DNA from: a virus
IMG/VR virus record: IMGVR_UViG_3300009515_000019
Location: 1 to 30,950 of that record
DNA: 30,950 nucleotides
Direction: 5' to 3' (one strand)
The stretch's first letter is position 1. Every line of letters starts with the position of its first letter. Under the pieces are notes generated by a model that saw nothing but the letters and a program-made list of their open reading frames with translations, made no database searches and was not told the origin of the DNA. The position numbers and the translations under genes were made by a program. Shown piece by piece: positions 6,665 to 15,320 of the stretch.

Positions 6665-7660
6665 ATGAAAATTTTTGGTAAAACGCACGTATACCGTGAA
6701 ACTGCGGGAGACGAAGACAAGGCACCGACCGGAACCCCGGCCCCTGAACCCGAGGTGGTGGAAACACCACCGGAGGCTTCTTCTGAAACCCCGCCTGATG
6801 AAGGTAACGATCGCATCCCCGAAGAGGTTAATCTTTGGGAACAGTTGTCGAAAGATGACGATGACGATTCATCCGAGGACGAAAGTTCCGCCCTGCCGGA
6901 GACACCCCCCGAGGTGCCCCCCGCAAAGGAAGAGCCGCCGACCCCCGCTGAAACTCCAGCCGAGGAAACCCCTCCGGAGACTCCTACCGAGACTCCTGTA
7001 GAGACCCCGCCTGAGCCGCAGCCGACAGAAACCGAAACGCCGGTACCACCGGAGACTCCTTCGCCGACAGACGAAGAGCTGGCTAAGCAAACAGAAGCTG
7101 CTAAAGCCAGTATGAAGGATGCTTTTAAGAAGCATTACAACTTGTCGGATGAGGACAAACTACGGATGGTGACTGAGCCTGATTTTGTATTGGACCTTCA
7201 GTCCCGCATGATGACCGATTTCTGGTTCGGAATGCAGAAGTGGATTGAGCTGCAAATGCCGCAAATGGTTCAACAGAATATTCAGGTGGTGGAGAGTCAA
7301 AACGAACAAGTTGATGATTTCTTCAAGGCGTGGCCGAAGTTGGATCGGAAGACTCACGGCAAGACAGTTTCGCAAGTTGCGAAAACCTACGCTCAAGTCA
7401 ACCCGAATGCGACTCCGGAGGAGGTTACGAGGTTTGTCGGTATGCAAACCATGCTCTTGCATGGGATCGCGCCTGATCTAGAGGCGGTTTCCCCTACCGG
7501 CCAGCCCGCTGTTCCACCTCCCGCTGCCCCGCCGCAAACACCATCTGCTCCAGGTTACCAGCCACCCGCCGTTAATGCCGCTAAGGCACAGCAATCGGGC
7601 GAAGGTAACCTTTGGGAAGGCATGGCTGAAGAGTTACTGGAGGACGATTCAAACTATTAA
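6665..7660 (+). CDS. Capsid scaffolding protein (putative)
   Basis: The protein has 331 residues from ATG 6665. TTG 6656 is an alternative, closer to the AGAGGA site. It directly precedes the major capsid gene. Residues about 25-135 are a Pro/Glu/Thr low-complexity region built from ETP-type repeats, and residues 136-270 are helical (LAKQTEAAKASMKDAF, DKLRMVTEPDF, MQKWIELQMPQMVQQ). A Pro/Ala linker and an acidic C-terminus follow. A short motif is present twice, VNLWEQLSKDDDDDS (55-69) and GNLWEGMAEELLEDDS (314-329). Acidic, elongated, helical proteins in this position are typical of scaffolds, which bind coat protein through terminal motifs and leave before DNA entry. Confidence 0.8.
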   Translation: MKIFGKTHVYRETAGDEDKAPTGTPAPEPEVVETPPEASSETPPDEGNDRIPEEVNLWEQLSKDDDDDSSEDESSALPETPPEVPPAKEEPPTPAETPAEETPPETPTETPVETPPEPQPTETETPVPPETPSPTDEELAKQTEAAKASMKDAFKKHYNLSDEDKLRMVTEPDFVLDLQSRMMTDFWFGMQKWIELQMPQMVQQNIQVVESQNEQVDDFFKAWPKLDRKTHGKTVSQVAKTYAQVNPNATPEEVTRFVGMQTMLLHGIAPDLEAVSPTGQPAVPPPAAPPQTPSAPGYQPPAVNAAKAQQSGEGNLWEGMAEELLEDDSNY

Positions 7661-7679
7661 CTCTTTGGAGATGTAAACT

Positions 7680-8858
7680 ATGGCTTTTGCAGGCTTACGT
7701 GGCACCGGAGACTGGGGTACGGATGAGCGTCCCAAGAATTTTCGCGAGATGATTCTGTGGCGTAACCCGAACGGACAGGCTCCTTTGACAGCCCTGATGT
7801 CAAGAATGAAGACCGAGAAGACGGACGATCCGGAATTCTCCTGGTGGGAAGAGCAGCAAGACGTTGTTCGTCTGTTGGACACGACAGGTGAGCTGATCGG
7901 CTCGACTGCGTGGACAGTTGACAGCGGCGCGCTGAAGCTCGTTCCCGGCGATCTGCTGCTCGTGTCCAAGACGGAAGTTGCGGGCTACGACAACGAACTG
8001 GTTGAGGTGACCGCGGTAACCAATGATACCGACTTTACCGTTGTTCGTGGTGCAGCAGGCACAACCGCAGCTGCGACTGGTGCAAGTGCGACGTATACCA
8101 AGATTGGTAACGTCTACGGGGAAGGCACAACTTCTCCCGATGTCACCAACGAGAACCCGGTCAAGTACCTGAACTACGCTCAGATTTTCAAGACAGCGTA
8201 CGAACTGACAGGTACGGTTCAGGTGACTCGGGCACGCACCGGCGATCCGCTGAAGAACGACAAGAAGCGGAAGATGTTCCAGCACTCCGTGGCCCTCGAA
8301 ATGGCGTTCCTGTTCGGAAAGGCGTTCGAGACTACTGGTGCGAACGGAAAGCCGAAGCGCTATACCGGTGGTCTGCGCGAATTCATTCAGACCAACGCCA
8401 AGGTGTACACCGGCGCTGCGACTGAGGATATCCTGCTGAACGACCTGTACAAGGTGTTCGATTACGACAGCGGTGCCGCCGGTAACGAGCGTCTGGTCTT
8501 CGCCGGGAACCAGTTCCTGAACGATCTGAACCGGCTGGCTCGGAACAGTTCGTCCACCAGGGTCAACTTTGACGGTACCGTCAAGGCCTACGGTATGGAA
8601 CTGCAGCGCTGGATCATGCCGCAAGGTACGATCTTCGTCCGTAGCCACCCGCTGATGAACACTCACAACATCTACACCGCGAGTGCTTTCGTCATCGATC
8701 CGAGCGCCATCGTCTATCGTCCCCTGCGGGATACCAAGCCGATGGATAACATCCAGGCCAATGATGCGGATACCCGCAAAGGGCAGTGGATGACTGAAGC
8801 CGGTATCGAGGTTCGCCATGAAGGAACAATGGCCTACCTGGGTAACTTCAACATCTAA
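7680..8858 (+). CDS. Major capsid protein, SU10-type (DUF5309-like)
   Basis: The protein has 392 residues; ATG 7680 is preceded by GGAG 9 bases upstream. It builds the capsid shell. The sequence has landmarks I associate with the SU10 major capsid family: an N-terminal arm leading to PEFSWWEEQQDVVR, a beta-rich insert with repeated Thr/Ala/Gly (about 80-150), the long helix region NYAQIFKTAYELTGTVQVTR, KMFQHSVALEMAFLFGKAFE, and a C-terminal part with ALVIYRPLRDT-like strands ending in EVRHEGTMAYLGNFNI. Codon use is visibly more C/G-ending than in neighbouring small genes, consistent with very high expression. An intrinsic terminator follows directly. Confidence 0.92.
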   Translation: MAFAGLRGTGDWGTDERPKNFREMILWRNPNGQAPLTALMSRMKTEKTDDPEFSWWEEQQDVVRLLDTTGELIGSTAWTVDSGALKLVPGDLLLVSKTEVAGYDNELVEVTAVTNDTDFTVVRGAAGTTAAATGASATYTKIGNVYGEGTTSPDVTNENPVKYLNYAQIFKTAYELTGTVQVTRARTGDPLKNDKKRKMFQHSVALEMAFLFGKAFETTGANGKPKRYTGGLREFIQTNAKVYTGAATEDILLNDLYKVFDYDSGAAGNERLVFAGNQFLNDLNRLARNSSSTRVNFDGTVKAYGMELQRWIMPQGTIFVRSHPLMNTHNIYTASAFVIDPSAIVYRPLRDTKPMDNIQANDADTRKGQWMTEAGIEVRHEGTMAYLGNFNI

Positions 8859-8864
8859 CCGATC

Positions 8865-8885
8865 GGGGGCCTCCGGGCCCCCTTT
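8865..8885 (+). terminator. Intrinsic terminator after the capsid gene
   Basis: GGGGGCC (8865-8871) pairs perfectly with GGCCCCC (8876-8882) around a TCCG loop, and TTT follows. It starts 6 bases after the capsid stop. The short T run suggests partial termination, which would lower expression of downstream genes relative to capsid. Confidence 0.75.
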
Positions 8886-8899
8886 CCTTGGAGAATGAT

Positions 8900-9169
8900 A
8901 TGGCGACGGAAACCTTTGAAGTCGACTTTCCTACGATTGAACCCGAGACTGTATCTTCGGAGGTTCATTCGATTTACCTTCCTATTGGCAAGGACCTTGC
9001 TGAATCTCTTACTGTGGGCGATCGCGTTCATATTCGTGCTACTGGTATCGTTAAGGAGATCAGTGCGGGCTTTATGGATTCGGACGATCACAGCCTTCGG
9101 TTGGATGTAAAGCGAGTCGAGGTTGATACCGAAAACGAGTTTGAAGTCCTGTCAAGGGATGACGATTGA
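8900..9169 (+). CDS. Small acidic beta-rich protein, unknown (89 aa)
   Basis: ATG 8900 (MATETFEVDF) has GGAG 6 bases upstream; the in-frame TTG at 8888 lies inside the terminator tail and is less likely. The protein is acidic and strand-rich (IYLPIGKDLAESLTVGDRVHIRATGIVKEIS, then SLRLDVKRVEVD), which suggests a small beta-barrel. Position right after the major capsid protein is where decoration or capsid-stabilising proteins often lie, but no family is recognised. The TGA stop overlaps the first base of inverted-repeat copy B. Confidence 0.75.
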   Translation: MATETFEVDFPTIEPETVSSEVHSIYLPIGKDLAESLTVGDRVHIRATGIVKEISAGFMDSDDHSLRLDVKRVEVDTENEFEVLSRDDD

Positions 9170-9201
9170 TTATTGCATATTGAAAGGTAAGATACAATAA
9201 T
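9169..9201. repeat. 33-bp inverted repeat, copy B
   Basis: The arms ATTATTGCATATT (9169-9181) and AAGATACAATAAT (9189-9201) flank the centre GAAAGGT. It has the same geometry and orientation as copy A. The centre contains the AAAGGT Shine-Dalgarno of the next gene, and the right arm runs into its ATG (9200-9202). If folded in mRNA, the ribosome site would lie in the loop. Confidence 0.88.
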
Positions 9202-9481
9202 GGCACTCTACATTGTCTCTAAAGCAAACCCATACTTCAGGAATGGAGAGATTCTGGAGTTACTTGAGGACGGCTTTCAGCGGTGTGTCCTTGTAAAGAA
9301 CCCGCTGACTGGTCGGGAAGAACCCCGTAATCACGAGGGTCTCATCATGCCGGAGGAAGATATAATGCCCTTCGTCATTAAAATGTTAAACAAAGGCTTC
9401 GATGATCCAAAGTTGCGGCGTAAAAGCGGCCGCGGTTCTACAGGAAAGCCGACTGATAAAATACCGGAGTATTTGCATTGA
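9200..9481 (+). CDS. Hypothetical protein (93 aa)
   Basis: ATG 9200 has AAAGGT as its ribosome site, lying in the centre of inverted-repeat copy B. The product is small and soluble, with an N-terminal strand-rich half (ALYIVSKANPYFRNGEILELLEDGF) and a basic C-terminus (KLRRKSGRGSTGK). No family is recognised. Its stop overlaps the TTG start of the next gene (TTGA), and it is the first gene after the capsid terminator and copy B, so it may open a separately controlled block. Confidence 0.75.
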   Translation: MALYIVSKANPYFRNGEILELLEDGFQRCVLVKNPLTGREEPRNHEGLIMPEEDIMPFVIKMLNKGFDDPKLRRKSGRGSTGKPTDKIPEYLH

Positions 9482-9780
9482 GGGATATTCTCCACAGGGG
9501 AATGAATGGCGTTGCGCAGTTAGCGGGTGATGGCTCTGCGTGGGTTAATGAGTTACCTCAATACAAAAAGCTTACCGATTTGAAAACGGTAGGGAGTATT
9601 ACTACCATCTATAACGGGTGGGCAGCTTACGGTTCAGCTGAGACGTCTGAAGTGTGGATGATTCAGCGTATTATTTTAGACGAGACCACCGGGCTTGATG
9701 CGTCTGATTTAATGGCAGGTGGTCAGGTCGGTGATTTTAGTTACCGGTGGGATCAACGAGCTTCGCATTCATACTCATGA
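9478..9780 (+). CDS. Small virion-type protein (100 aa), unknown
   Basis: The likely start is TTG 9478, overlapping the previous TGA, with GGAG 8 bases upstream. ATG 9502 (MNGVAQL) is an alternative with a purine run directly against it. The sequence GDGSAWVNELPQYKKL, then TIYNGWAAYGSAETSEVWMIQRIILDE, resembles from memory short segments of phage tail-associated proteins, where a W.I.RI strand is common. No enzymatic motif is seen. The stop overlaps the next start (ATGA). Confidence 0.65.
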   Translation: MRDILHRGMNGVAQLAGDGSAWVNELPQYKKLTDLKTVGSITTIYNGWAAYGSAETSEVWMIQRIILDETTGLDASDLMAGGQVGDFSYRWDQRASHSYS

Positions 9781-10067
9781 CAGATGCCAATGACCAATTT
9801 AGAGAAAGACGCACGGATCAAGCTGACATTGCTCAGCAAGTCCGTGAAAACAAAGCGGCACTTGAGAAACTCCGCAAAGAACTCGAGGAAATCCAAGAAC
9901 TTTTGGAGCCCGTTGCAGAGTTTTATAAACTTATGCGTAGCGATATGGATACGCTCGGCCGTTTTGGTCGTGGTCTTCGTAGCTTTCTGGCATGGGGTGC
10001 TGCTGTTATTATCAGCGCAGGGGTCTTGATTGTTTGGGTCAAGAACGGTTTTAAGCTGCCGGGGTAA
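9777..10067 (+). CDS. Coiled-coil protein with C-terminal membrane anchor
   Basis: The protein has 96 residues from ATG 9777, overlapping the previous stop. Residues 5-55 form a charged heptad-like coiled coil (QQVRENKAALEKLRKELEEIQELLEPV), and residues about 72-90 form one membrane segment (FLAWGAAVIISAGVLIVWV) with a short polar end. This architecture matches XhlA-type small phage membrane proteins that assist holins, but it also fits other virion or envelope factors. It is 5.6 kb from the endolysin/holin pair, so a lysis role is tentative. Confidence 0.7.
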   Translation: MTDANDQFRERRTDQADIAQQVRENKAALEKLRKELEEIQELLEPVAEFYKLMRSDMDTLGRFGRGLRSFLAWGAAVIISAGVLIVWVKNGFKLPG

Positions 10068-10077
10068 CAATGTTAGT

Positions 10078-10386
10078 ATGGCCCTTTACGTTAAATTAAT
10101 TCAACAGGCCGAAGCGACCGGGCAACCTGCCCGTCCTGCCAAAATTCGCGGCATTCGGCGTGAAGTAAAATCGCGCATCAGTGCGCAGGCTGAAATTGTG
10201 GGTTGGCCTACAGAGGCAAACGTTAAAGCTTTAAGTGCGGGTGGGAAGCCTCTTAAATTTGCTATCGCAGGTCATGCTATTGAGCTTTATGAGCATGGCA
10301 GGTTTAGGGCGAACGAAATGATTAACCGATCTTTACCTTATGTAGTGGCTTACGTTCCCGAACTCGATTTGGAGTGGCCGTATTAA
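10078..10386 (+). CDS. Hypothetical protein (102 aa)
   Basis: ATG 10078 (MALYVKLIQQ) is the most sensible start, although its ribosome site is weak. The product is basic in its first half (PARPAKIRGIRREVKSR) and mixed after that, with no membrane segment and no known motif. It lies between the coiled-coil membrane protein and the large repeat-bearing structural protein, 10 bases after the former and overlapping the latter by one base (TAATG). Confidence 0.65.
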   Translation: MALYVKLIQQAEATGQPARPAKIRGIRREVKSRISAQAEIVGWPTEANVKALSAGGKPLKFAIAGHAIELYEHGRFRANEMINRSLPYVVAYVPELDLEWPY

Positions 10387-12575
10387 TGGGCGTTGTGGTC
10401 TCTCCTTTTCGCACGCAAATTTCTGACTGTGAAACAACAACAGGATGGAGTGGCGGCGGCGTTTTGAATGACTCTTTTCAGTTGCAAGGTACAAACTGTT
10501 TGGGGGAAAAGGTAAGCCAAACTACCAGTTCCGAGCATTTATTTACCTTCGCATCCAACCAAGATATGACGGATAAATTTGTAGTCATGCCCATGTCAGT
10601 CACAGGTGCCGCTGATACAAAAGTGAATGGCGGTTATAGGATAATCTTAATTGATGGTGCTGGGGATAAAGGTACATGGTACGTGGGCGGAATAGACACC
10701 ACGCGTGAGCGTTGGACGTATTTTACCGTTGCTCCTTCGACTGCGCCAACATTTATCAATGGTTCAGCAAATAATGATTTAGGCGTTTCGAGTATAACCC
10801 GCTCAGGAACGACAGCAACATTAACCACTTCTTCGGCACATGGCTTGGCGACAAATGACTTTGTGATTGTTGTCAATGCGGATCAGGAAGAATACAACGG
10901 GCATTTTCAGATTACTGTTACTGGCACGACAACTTTTACCTATGTTATGTCGGCTGATCCTGGTGCGTCCGCGACTGGTTCGCCTGAGGCTCGACAAGGG
11001 ATTAACCAAGCGGATATAGATCAAGTCGGTGTGCAGGGTAAAGTTACAACTAAAGCGGTTGGTAATACACCTAATTTTTTCTGGGACATTTGTTGGTTTG
11101 GTGATGGGCTACAAGTTACTAGCACCACCGATTCAGTTACGCTTACACGGTCAGGTTCAACTGTTACGGTTGCTTCTACTGCGCATGGTTTGGCTGTGGG
11201 TGATAGGGTCAGGATTGCGGGTGCAAATGAGACAGAATATAACGGTGACCATACGATAACTGCTGTACTTACCAACAGTTATGATTATGAAATAGTTGGC
11301 ACGCCTTCGACTCCGGCAACTGGAACGATTACCTCCCGCGTACACGTAACATGGGATCACATTGCGGCGGAAGACGACGCTGGGTTTTGGGGCTTGTGCG
11401 TAAAGACTAACGGTAGTTATATTTTGCAAGGCCGGTTCGTGTTGGGTTCGCTGGGTTCAGCCGCTGATTTGTTGTTTGTGGACAGTAACTTTATCGCAAT
11501 ATTCAGGGAGAACGAGTTTCTACCACCTGACAAAAATAACATTCTGGGTTTCAAGCACGCTAGCGGTGATTTAATCGATATTGAAACGGAGGACTCAGTT
11601 ATTTCGGCGTTTAATACTCGATGGGGTTTTGACGCTGCGTTCGCCACGTCGAATTTTCCGCCAAGCAGTGTGTTGATGGGTGGTATGACTTTCGACGGGT
11701 TGAATAGTTTTGCTGGAGGAAGCGATTCAAACTATACCTATACCAACATTAAATTTAATAGGTATGCTGCTATTTTGCCCGAAGGGGCGACTTATGACGT
11801 AGTCAGTTTAAAGAACGCTGACGCTGATTCACTTGGTATGTTCATAACGTCTGATGTTGTTGATAGTCAGCTTACCAATTTTACTTTTAGTAACGGTGGC
11901 CTTTACCATGTTTCCTTTTTGTATGAGGTAGATTCTTTTGATTTTGATAACTGGACATTTGATGATACTGCGGTAGATGTGCTGTACCTTGCGGGGGTTC
12001 CCGCTCCGGCTACTGTCACCAGTATTACGCGCAGTGGTAGTACCGCCACAGTTACAACTTCGGCAGCGCATGGTTTAGCCTCAAATCAGTACGTCGAAAT
12101 TTTAGGAGCGAACGAGACTGATTATAATGGTGACTTTCAGATTACGGTTACTGGTGCCAGCACTTTTACTTATACGGTAGCAGGTACTCCCACTACCCCG
12201 GCAACCGGTACGATAACGTGGGAGCAGGCTCTCATCATTAATCAACTCAATGGATCGAACGGTTCAACGGAACTGGGGGTTCCCGGCGGTGCAGTTATCT
12301 TTAAGTCGTCCGTTGTTCATACAGTATCCAATCTTCGTACCGGGGATCGAGTAATTTGGATTAGGGTATCTGATGGCGTAGAATTGGAGAATGTGGTTGA
12401 GACAGGCGGGACTGCAGCTTACGCCTATAACTATGTAAGCGACACTGACGTTTACGTTCAAGTTTTGAGTGGTGACAACCTGCGGAAAAATACCGTCACT
12501 GAAGTCACCCTTGGTAACATTAATGCAGGTTTTCCGGCAGTTCAAGCTGTGGATAATGTATATCTTAATCCTTAA
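10386..12575 (+). CDS. Large structural protein with three FCCH-like repeats
   Basis: The protein has 729 residues from ATG 10386 (MGVVVSPFRT); GTG 10374 in frame is an alternative. It is beta-rich and Ser/Thr/Gly-rich. Three related modules of about 70 residues lie near residues 134-202, 246-318 and 542-616. Each follows the plan ITRSG..ATVTT..HGL..ND.V.I.GA.ETEYNG.F.ITV....TFTY.V.GTP.TPATGTIT. InterPro labels such modules in phage tail proteins as FCCH-like (named from ubiquitin-activating E1). The rest resembles a beta-structured appendage with no catalytic motif. It ends in VYLNP, as does the next gene. A tail appendage or fibre role is inferred. Confidence 0.8.
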   Translation: MGVVVSPFRTQISDCETTTGWSGGGVLNDSFQLQGTNCLGEKVSQTTSSEHLFTFASNQDMTDKFVVMPMSVTGAADTKVNGGYRIILIDGAGDKGTWYVGGIDTTRERWTYFTVAPSTAPTFINGSANNDLGVSSITRSGTTATLTTSSAHGLATNDFVIVVNADQEEYNGHFQITVTGTTTFTYVMSADPGASATGSPEARQGINQADIDQVGVQGKVTTKAVGNTPNFFWDICWFGDGLQVTSTTDSVTLTRSGSTVTVASTAHGLAVGDRVRIAGANETEYNGDHTITAVLTNSYDYEIVGTPSTPATGTITSRVHVTWDHIAAEDDAGFWGLCVKTNGSYILQGRFVLGSLGSAADLLFVDSNFIAIFRENEFLPPDKNNILGFKHASGDLIDIETEDSVISAFNTRWGFDAAFATSNFPPSSVLMGGMTFDGLNSFAGGSDSNYTYTNIKFNRYAAILPEGATYDVVSLKNADADSLGMFITSDVVDSQLTNFTFSNGGLYHVSFLYEVDSFDFDNWTFDDTAVDVLYLAGVPAPATVTSITRSGSTATVTTSAAHGLASNQYVEILGANETDYNGDFQITVTGASTFTYTVAGTPTTPATGTITWEQALIINQLNGSNGSTELGVPGGAVIFKSSVVHTVSNLRTGDRVIWIRVSDGVELENVVETGGTAAYAYNYVSDTDVYVQVLSGDNLRKNTVTEVTLGNINAGFPAVQAVDNVYLNP

Positions 12576-12587
12576 GGAGTTATAGCA

Positions 12588-14435
12588 ATGGCTAAAATAG
12601 TTGACCCCGATCAGCTAAATCAAGCGACAGAGGTTACGTTTAGTACCGCTGGCAAGACAATTGATTTAGCCGTTGCGGGGAACCTGGATGATAACAATCC
12701 AGGACGATCGTCTGGTGTCACGCATCAGGCGCTTTATTCATTCACGAAAGAAGAGTGGCTCGCGACCTCCGGCTTGCAATCCAGCCGGTTTCCGTTTGAT
12801 CCTATCTTCGAGGCGAAATTCGACTGGATCAATGACTGGCAACCGAATGACGCCCAGACTCGTGACCTTATCAGGGACGGCGGTTTCCGCGTTGTTCTGC
12901 TGAACGATGAATACGCATGTATCATCTCGCTGCAGGATTTCGATAATGTGGCGGATCAGGGCTATTACTGGTTCGACTCAACATCACGGTTCACTGGTGT
13001 TCCTAACAACTTCGATAAGACTGGTGAGGTAAACGAGCCGATCCTGATTTTCGACGGCACGAACGACTACCGAGATTTTCTGAAAGTTTTCTTGCGGGAG
13101 CAAGGTAAGACGCACGGCTATGGCGATTTGATTGTTGATCAGGGGCTGTCAAGTCTGACGTATCAGGCGTATCGTCTTCCGCTCTCAAACGGGCCTGACA
13201 TTAACGTCATCGAGTCTGACGTTAACATCGACGCCAATACGCCTTATACCAACATGCGACTTAACTTCCTGTTGGGTAGCGGCTTCACAACGTGGGCAAA
13301 CTCCACGGTGTACGCTGCAGGTGCAGTGGTGCTTGATCCGATTCGGCAGTCGAACGGTTCGTCAAACGGTACATGGTGGTTTACGCCAGCTGGCGGCACC
13401 TCAAATGGTACGGGTACTGCGGACGATACAGGCGTTACCGACTGGGAGAGCTATGCCGGTGAAGAACAGATCGGTACTGAGTGGTTTGCTTATAACCGAA
13501 TCATTGACCTGACCTCAGGTACAGCGACCGCCCAAGAGATTTATGAATGGGGTGAACGACAGCTTCGTAAAGCCGGTACTATCAACTCTGATGCGCTTGG
13601 CTCGCCAAACCAAGACGGCTTTGGTACCGTTGATGGTGAGCTTGCAATGGACTTGTTCGATTACATCGGCAGCACTCTGCGTACTCGTGGAGGCGTCCTG
13701 CTCAGGAACTTCGATGCGAACGATACGAACAGCCTGGAGTTGCAAGACATTACTGTTGACGGCGGCGGACTTGATCAGGATTCAGTGCCGGTTACTACGA
13801 CAGTTCGCACCTTCCCGTTTGTGGCGGCTGGAACACTGGTCTTCTCGCAGAATCTGGTGGATCAGCCGGATGTCGAGACGCTGTACAAAATGTTCTTCCA
13901 GTACACTAAGACGAATACGCAGACGGACTTCACCATTACAGGCGCTTCCGGCAATACTGCAACATTCAACAGTCCGACGCTTGACCTGACCACGTTCTTC
14001 GTGAATGGGGAGTATACGGAGCTTAGCGGTTTCCTGACCAATACTGTGAATAACGGCATCTTTCAGGTTAGCTCGGTTGCCGCTGGCTCTATGACCATCA
14101 CGAAGGTCAATAGCGAGACGTTAGTGAATGACGCCTTAGGTGAATCAGTCACGATCGTAACCGATCCGTATGATTCACCTGATGCGGTTATCGTGGACGA
14201 CAACAGCGGAACCGATATTACCGGGCAGATTACAGCCGGCAGCATCGCGTTTGACTTCGATTACGATAACAACGTACAAGGGGGCCGCACCGCAGCAACT
14301 AACGCTCCGGTGGCGATCATTGCTATGGCGCAGGATGGCGCGCAGTGGATTGACGGCTTGTTTACAATTACGAGGACGACTGGACTGTCGTTCCCGCTCA
14401 ACGCAGCGACCGAACGTGTCTACCTCAACCCGTAA
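12588..14435 (+). CDS. Tail-associated structural protein (615 aa)
   Basis: ATG 12588 has AAGGAG about 8 bases upstream. The product is acidic and beta-rich with many Asp/Asn/Thr turns, and it has no membrane segment or enzyme motif. Residues about 50-70 (YSFTKEEWLATSGLQSSRFPF), followed by GGFRVVLLNDEYACII, closely match the start of the 157-residue gene at 14839, so both carry the same small domain. The C-terminus ends in RVYLNP, like the preceding protein. Codon use is C-ending in many places, resembling the capsid gene and suggesting an abundant virion component. The exact place in the tail cannot be told. Confidence 0.8.
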   Translation: MAKIVDPDQLNQATEVTFSTAGKTIDLAVAGNLDDNNPGRSSGVTHQALYSFTKEEWLATSGLQSSRFPFDPIFEAKFDWINDWQPNDAQTRDLIRDGGFRVVLLNDEYACIISLQDFDNVADQGYYWFDSTSRFTGVPNNFDKTGEVNEPILIFDGTNDYRDFLKVFLREQGKTHGYGDLIVDQGLSSLTYQAYRLPLSNGPDINVIESDVNIDANTPYTNMRLNFLLGSGFTTWANSTVYAAGAVVLDPIRQSNGSSNGTWWFTPAGGTSNGTGTADDTGVTDWESYAGEEQIGTEWFAYNRIIDLTSGTATAQEIYEWGERQLRKAGTINSDALGSPNQDGFGTVDGELAMDLFDYIGSTLRTRGGVLLRNFDANDTNSLELQDITVDGGGLDQDSVPVTTTVRTFPFVAAGTLVFSQNLVDQPDVETLYKMFFQYTKTNTQTDFTITGASGNTATFNSPTLDLTTFFVNGEYTELSGFLTNTVNNGIFQVSSVAAGSMTITKVNSETLVNDALGESVTIVTDPYDSPDAVIVDDNSGTDITGQITAGSIAFDFDYDNNVQGGRTAATNAPVAIIAMAQDGAQWIDGLFTITRTTGLSFPLNAATERVYLNP

Positions 14436-14838
14436 GAAAATTAACCAGTGGGAGAAGTATCCGAAACTGGATCATCTCCAAGGTAAGCAGCGCGATGATA
14501 TGGAACGTCGTCGCAGGATGCGCCATGTGCGGTACTGGTGTTACCGTTTGCAAACAGCTTTCGAAACCGCCCGAGAGCTTGAGGGCCCGGAGAAGCAACC
14601 GGGATTTATTGAATTTTGGCTGGAGCAGAAACCGCTTTATGCCATTGATCCTATGGGGAATAAGATAGCTGTCCCGCAGGATAAAAGACTTACAGTGGAG
14701 GATCTTGGTGGTTACAAAGAATTCGCTCGTATTTGGGATATTGATGAAGACCTGGAGGTTTACATTCGACATTCCAGTGTATGGCACGAGTGGAACTTAA
14801 CGCTTATGAGAGTTGTACCCTTTCTTGGGGACGTATGA
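14416..14838 (+). CDS. Hypothetical tail-region protein (140 aa)
   Basis: The likely start is GTG 14416 (MSTSTRKKINQWEK), overlapping the previous gene by 20 bases. ATG 14500 is an alternative, and neither has a strong ribosome site. The product is basic at the N-terminus (DDMERRRRMRHVRYWCYRLQ) and acidic later (DIDEDLEVYIRH). The segment ELEGPEKQPGFIEFWLEQKPLYAIDPMGNK seems well ordered. I do not recognise a named family. It is packed between two related tail genes, with its stop 0 bases from the next GTG start. Confidence 0.65.
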   Translation: MSTSTRKKINQWEKYPKLDHLQGKQRDDMERRRRMRHVRYWCYRLQTAFETARELEGPEKQPGFIEFWLEQKPLYAIDPMGNKIAVPQDKRLTVEDLGGYKEFARIWDIDEDLEVYIRHSSVWHEWNLTLMRVVPFLGDV

Positions 14839-15312
14839 GTGTCAGCGTTTATCACAATCGATGCCGACGCTCGCATCTTTGATATTACAAAGGTGCCTGT
14901 TGGGGGGTTATCTTCCCTTGATGCGCAGGTAGATATATACTCTGACCTGAAAGAAGATTGGGTTGCGACTGGGAGCCTGCAAGGATTGAAGTTTCCCTTC
15001 CGGAGTTTCGGTGATCCTAAGACGCCGACCTCGGACATAGGCCCTTACATTTTTATGGATAATACGCTGGGATGGAGGATACGGCCCTACGATGACGATC
15101 ACGAGTTGACGATCATCGGAAACCTGGTAGCGGAAGATACTACGTTACCGCTGTTCCTACCGCGTGTAGGTAGACAGATTTTAATTCTGTCAGAGCAATC
15201 AAATCTTGCTTTAACGGGCGGTGGGGGTAGTGATCCTGCTACAATAGCTACAGCGGTGTGGTCAAACTCTAAGGCTCTAACGCTTGTGCGTTGGCTTGGT
15301 TTGCGGAAGTAA
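14839..15312 (+). CDS. Small tail protein sharing a domain with the 615-aa protein
   Basis: The protein has 157 residues and starts at GTG 14839, with GGGG about 10 bases upstream. Residues 34-54 (YSDLKEDWVATGSLQGLKFPF) align with residues 50-70 of the 615-residue protein, and LGWRIRPYDDDHELTIIGNL (78-97) continues the similarity. The C-terminus has a Gly-rich linker (TGGGGSDPATIATAVW) and a short helix, like trimerising or docking ends of appendage proteins. It has no catalytic motif. It is the last gene before a short AT-rich gap and the lysis genes. Confidence 0.75.
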   Translation: MSAFITIDADARIFDITKVPVGGLSSLDAQVDIYSDLKEDWVATGSLQGLKFPFRSFGDPKTPTSDIGPYIFMDNTLGWRIRPYDDDHELTIIGNLVAEDTTLPLFLPRVGRQILILSEQSNLALTGGGGSDPATIATAVWSNSKALTLVRWLGLRK

Positions 15313-15320
15313 GAGACCTC

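Noticed and set aside
7800-8819. Long minus-strand frame antisense to the capsid gene
   Set aside because: It is a shadow produced by the strong codon bias of the capsid gene; it has no ribosome site, and the capsid reading is certain.
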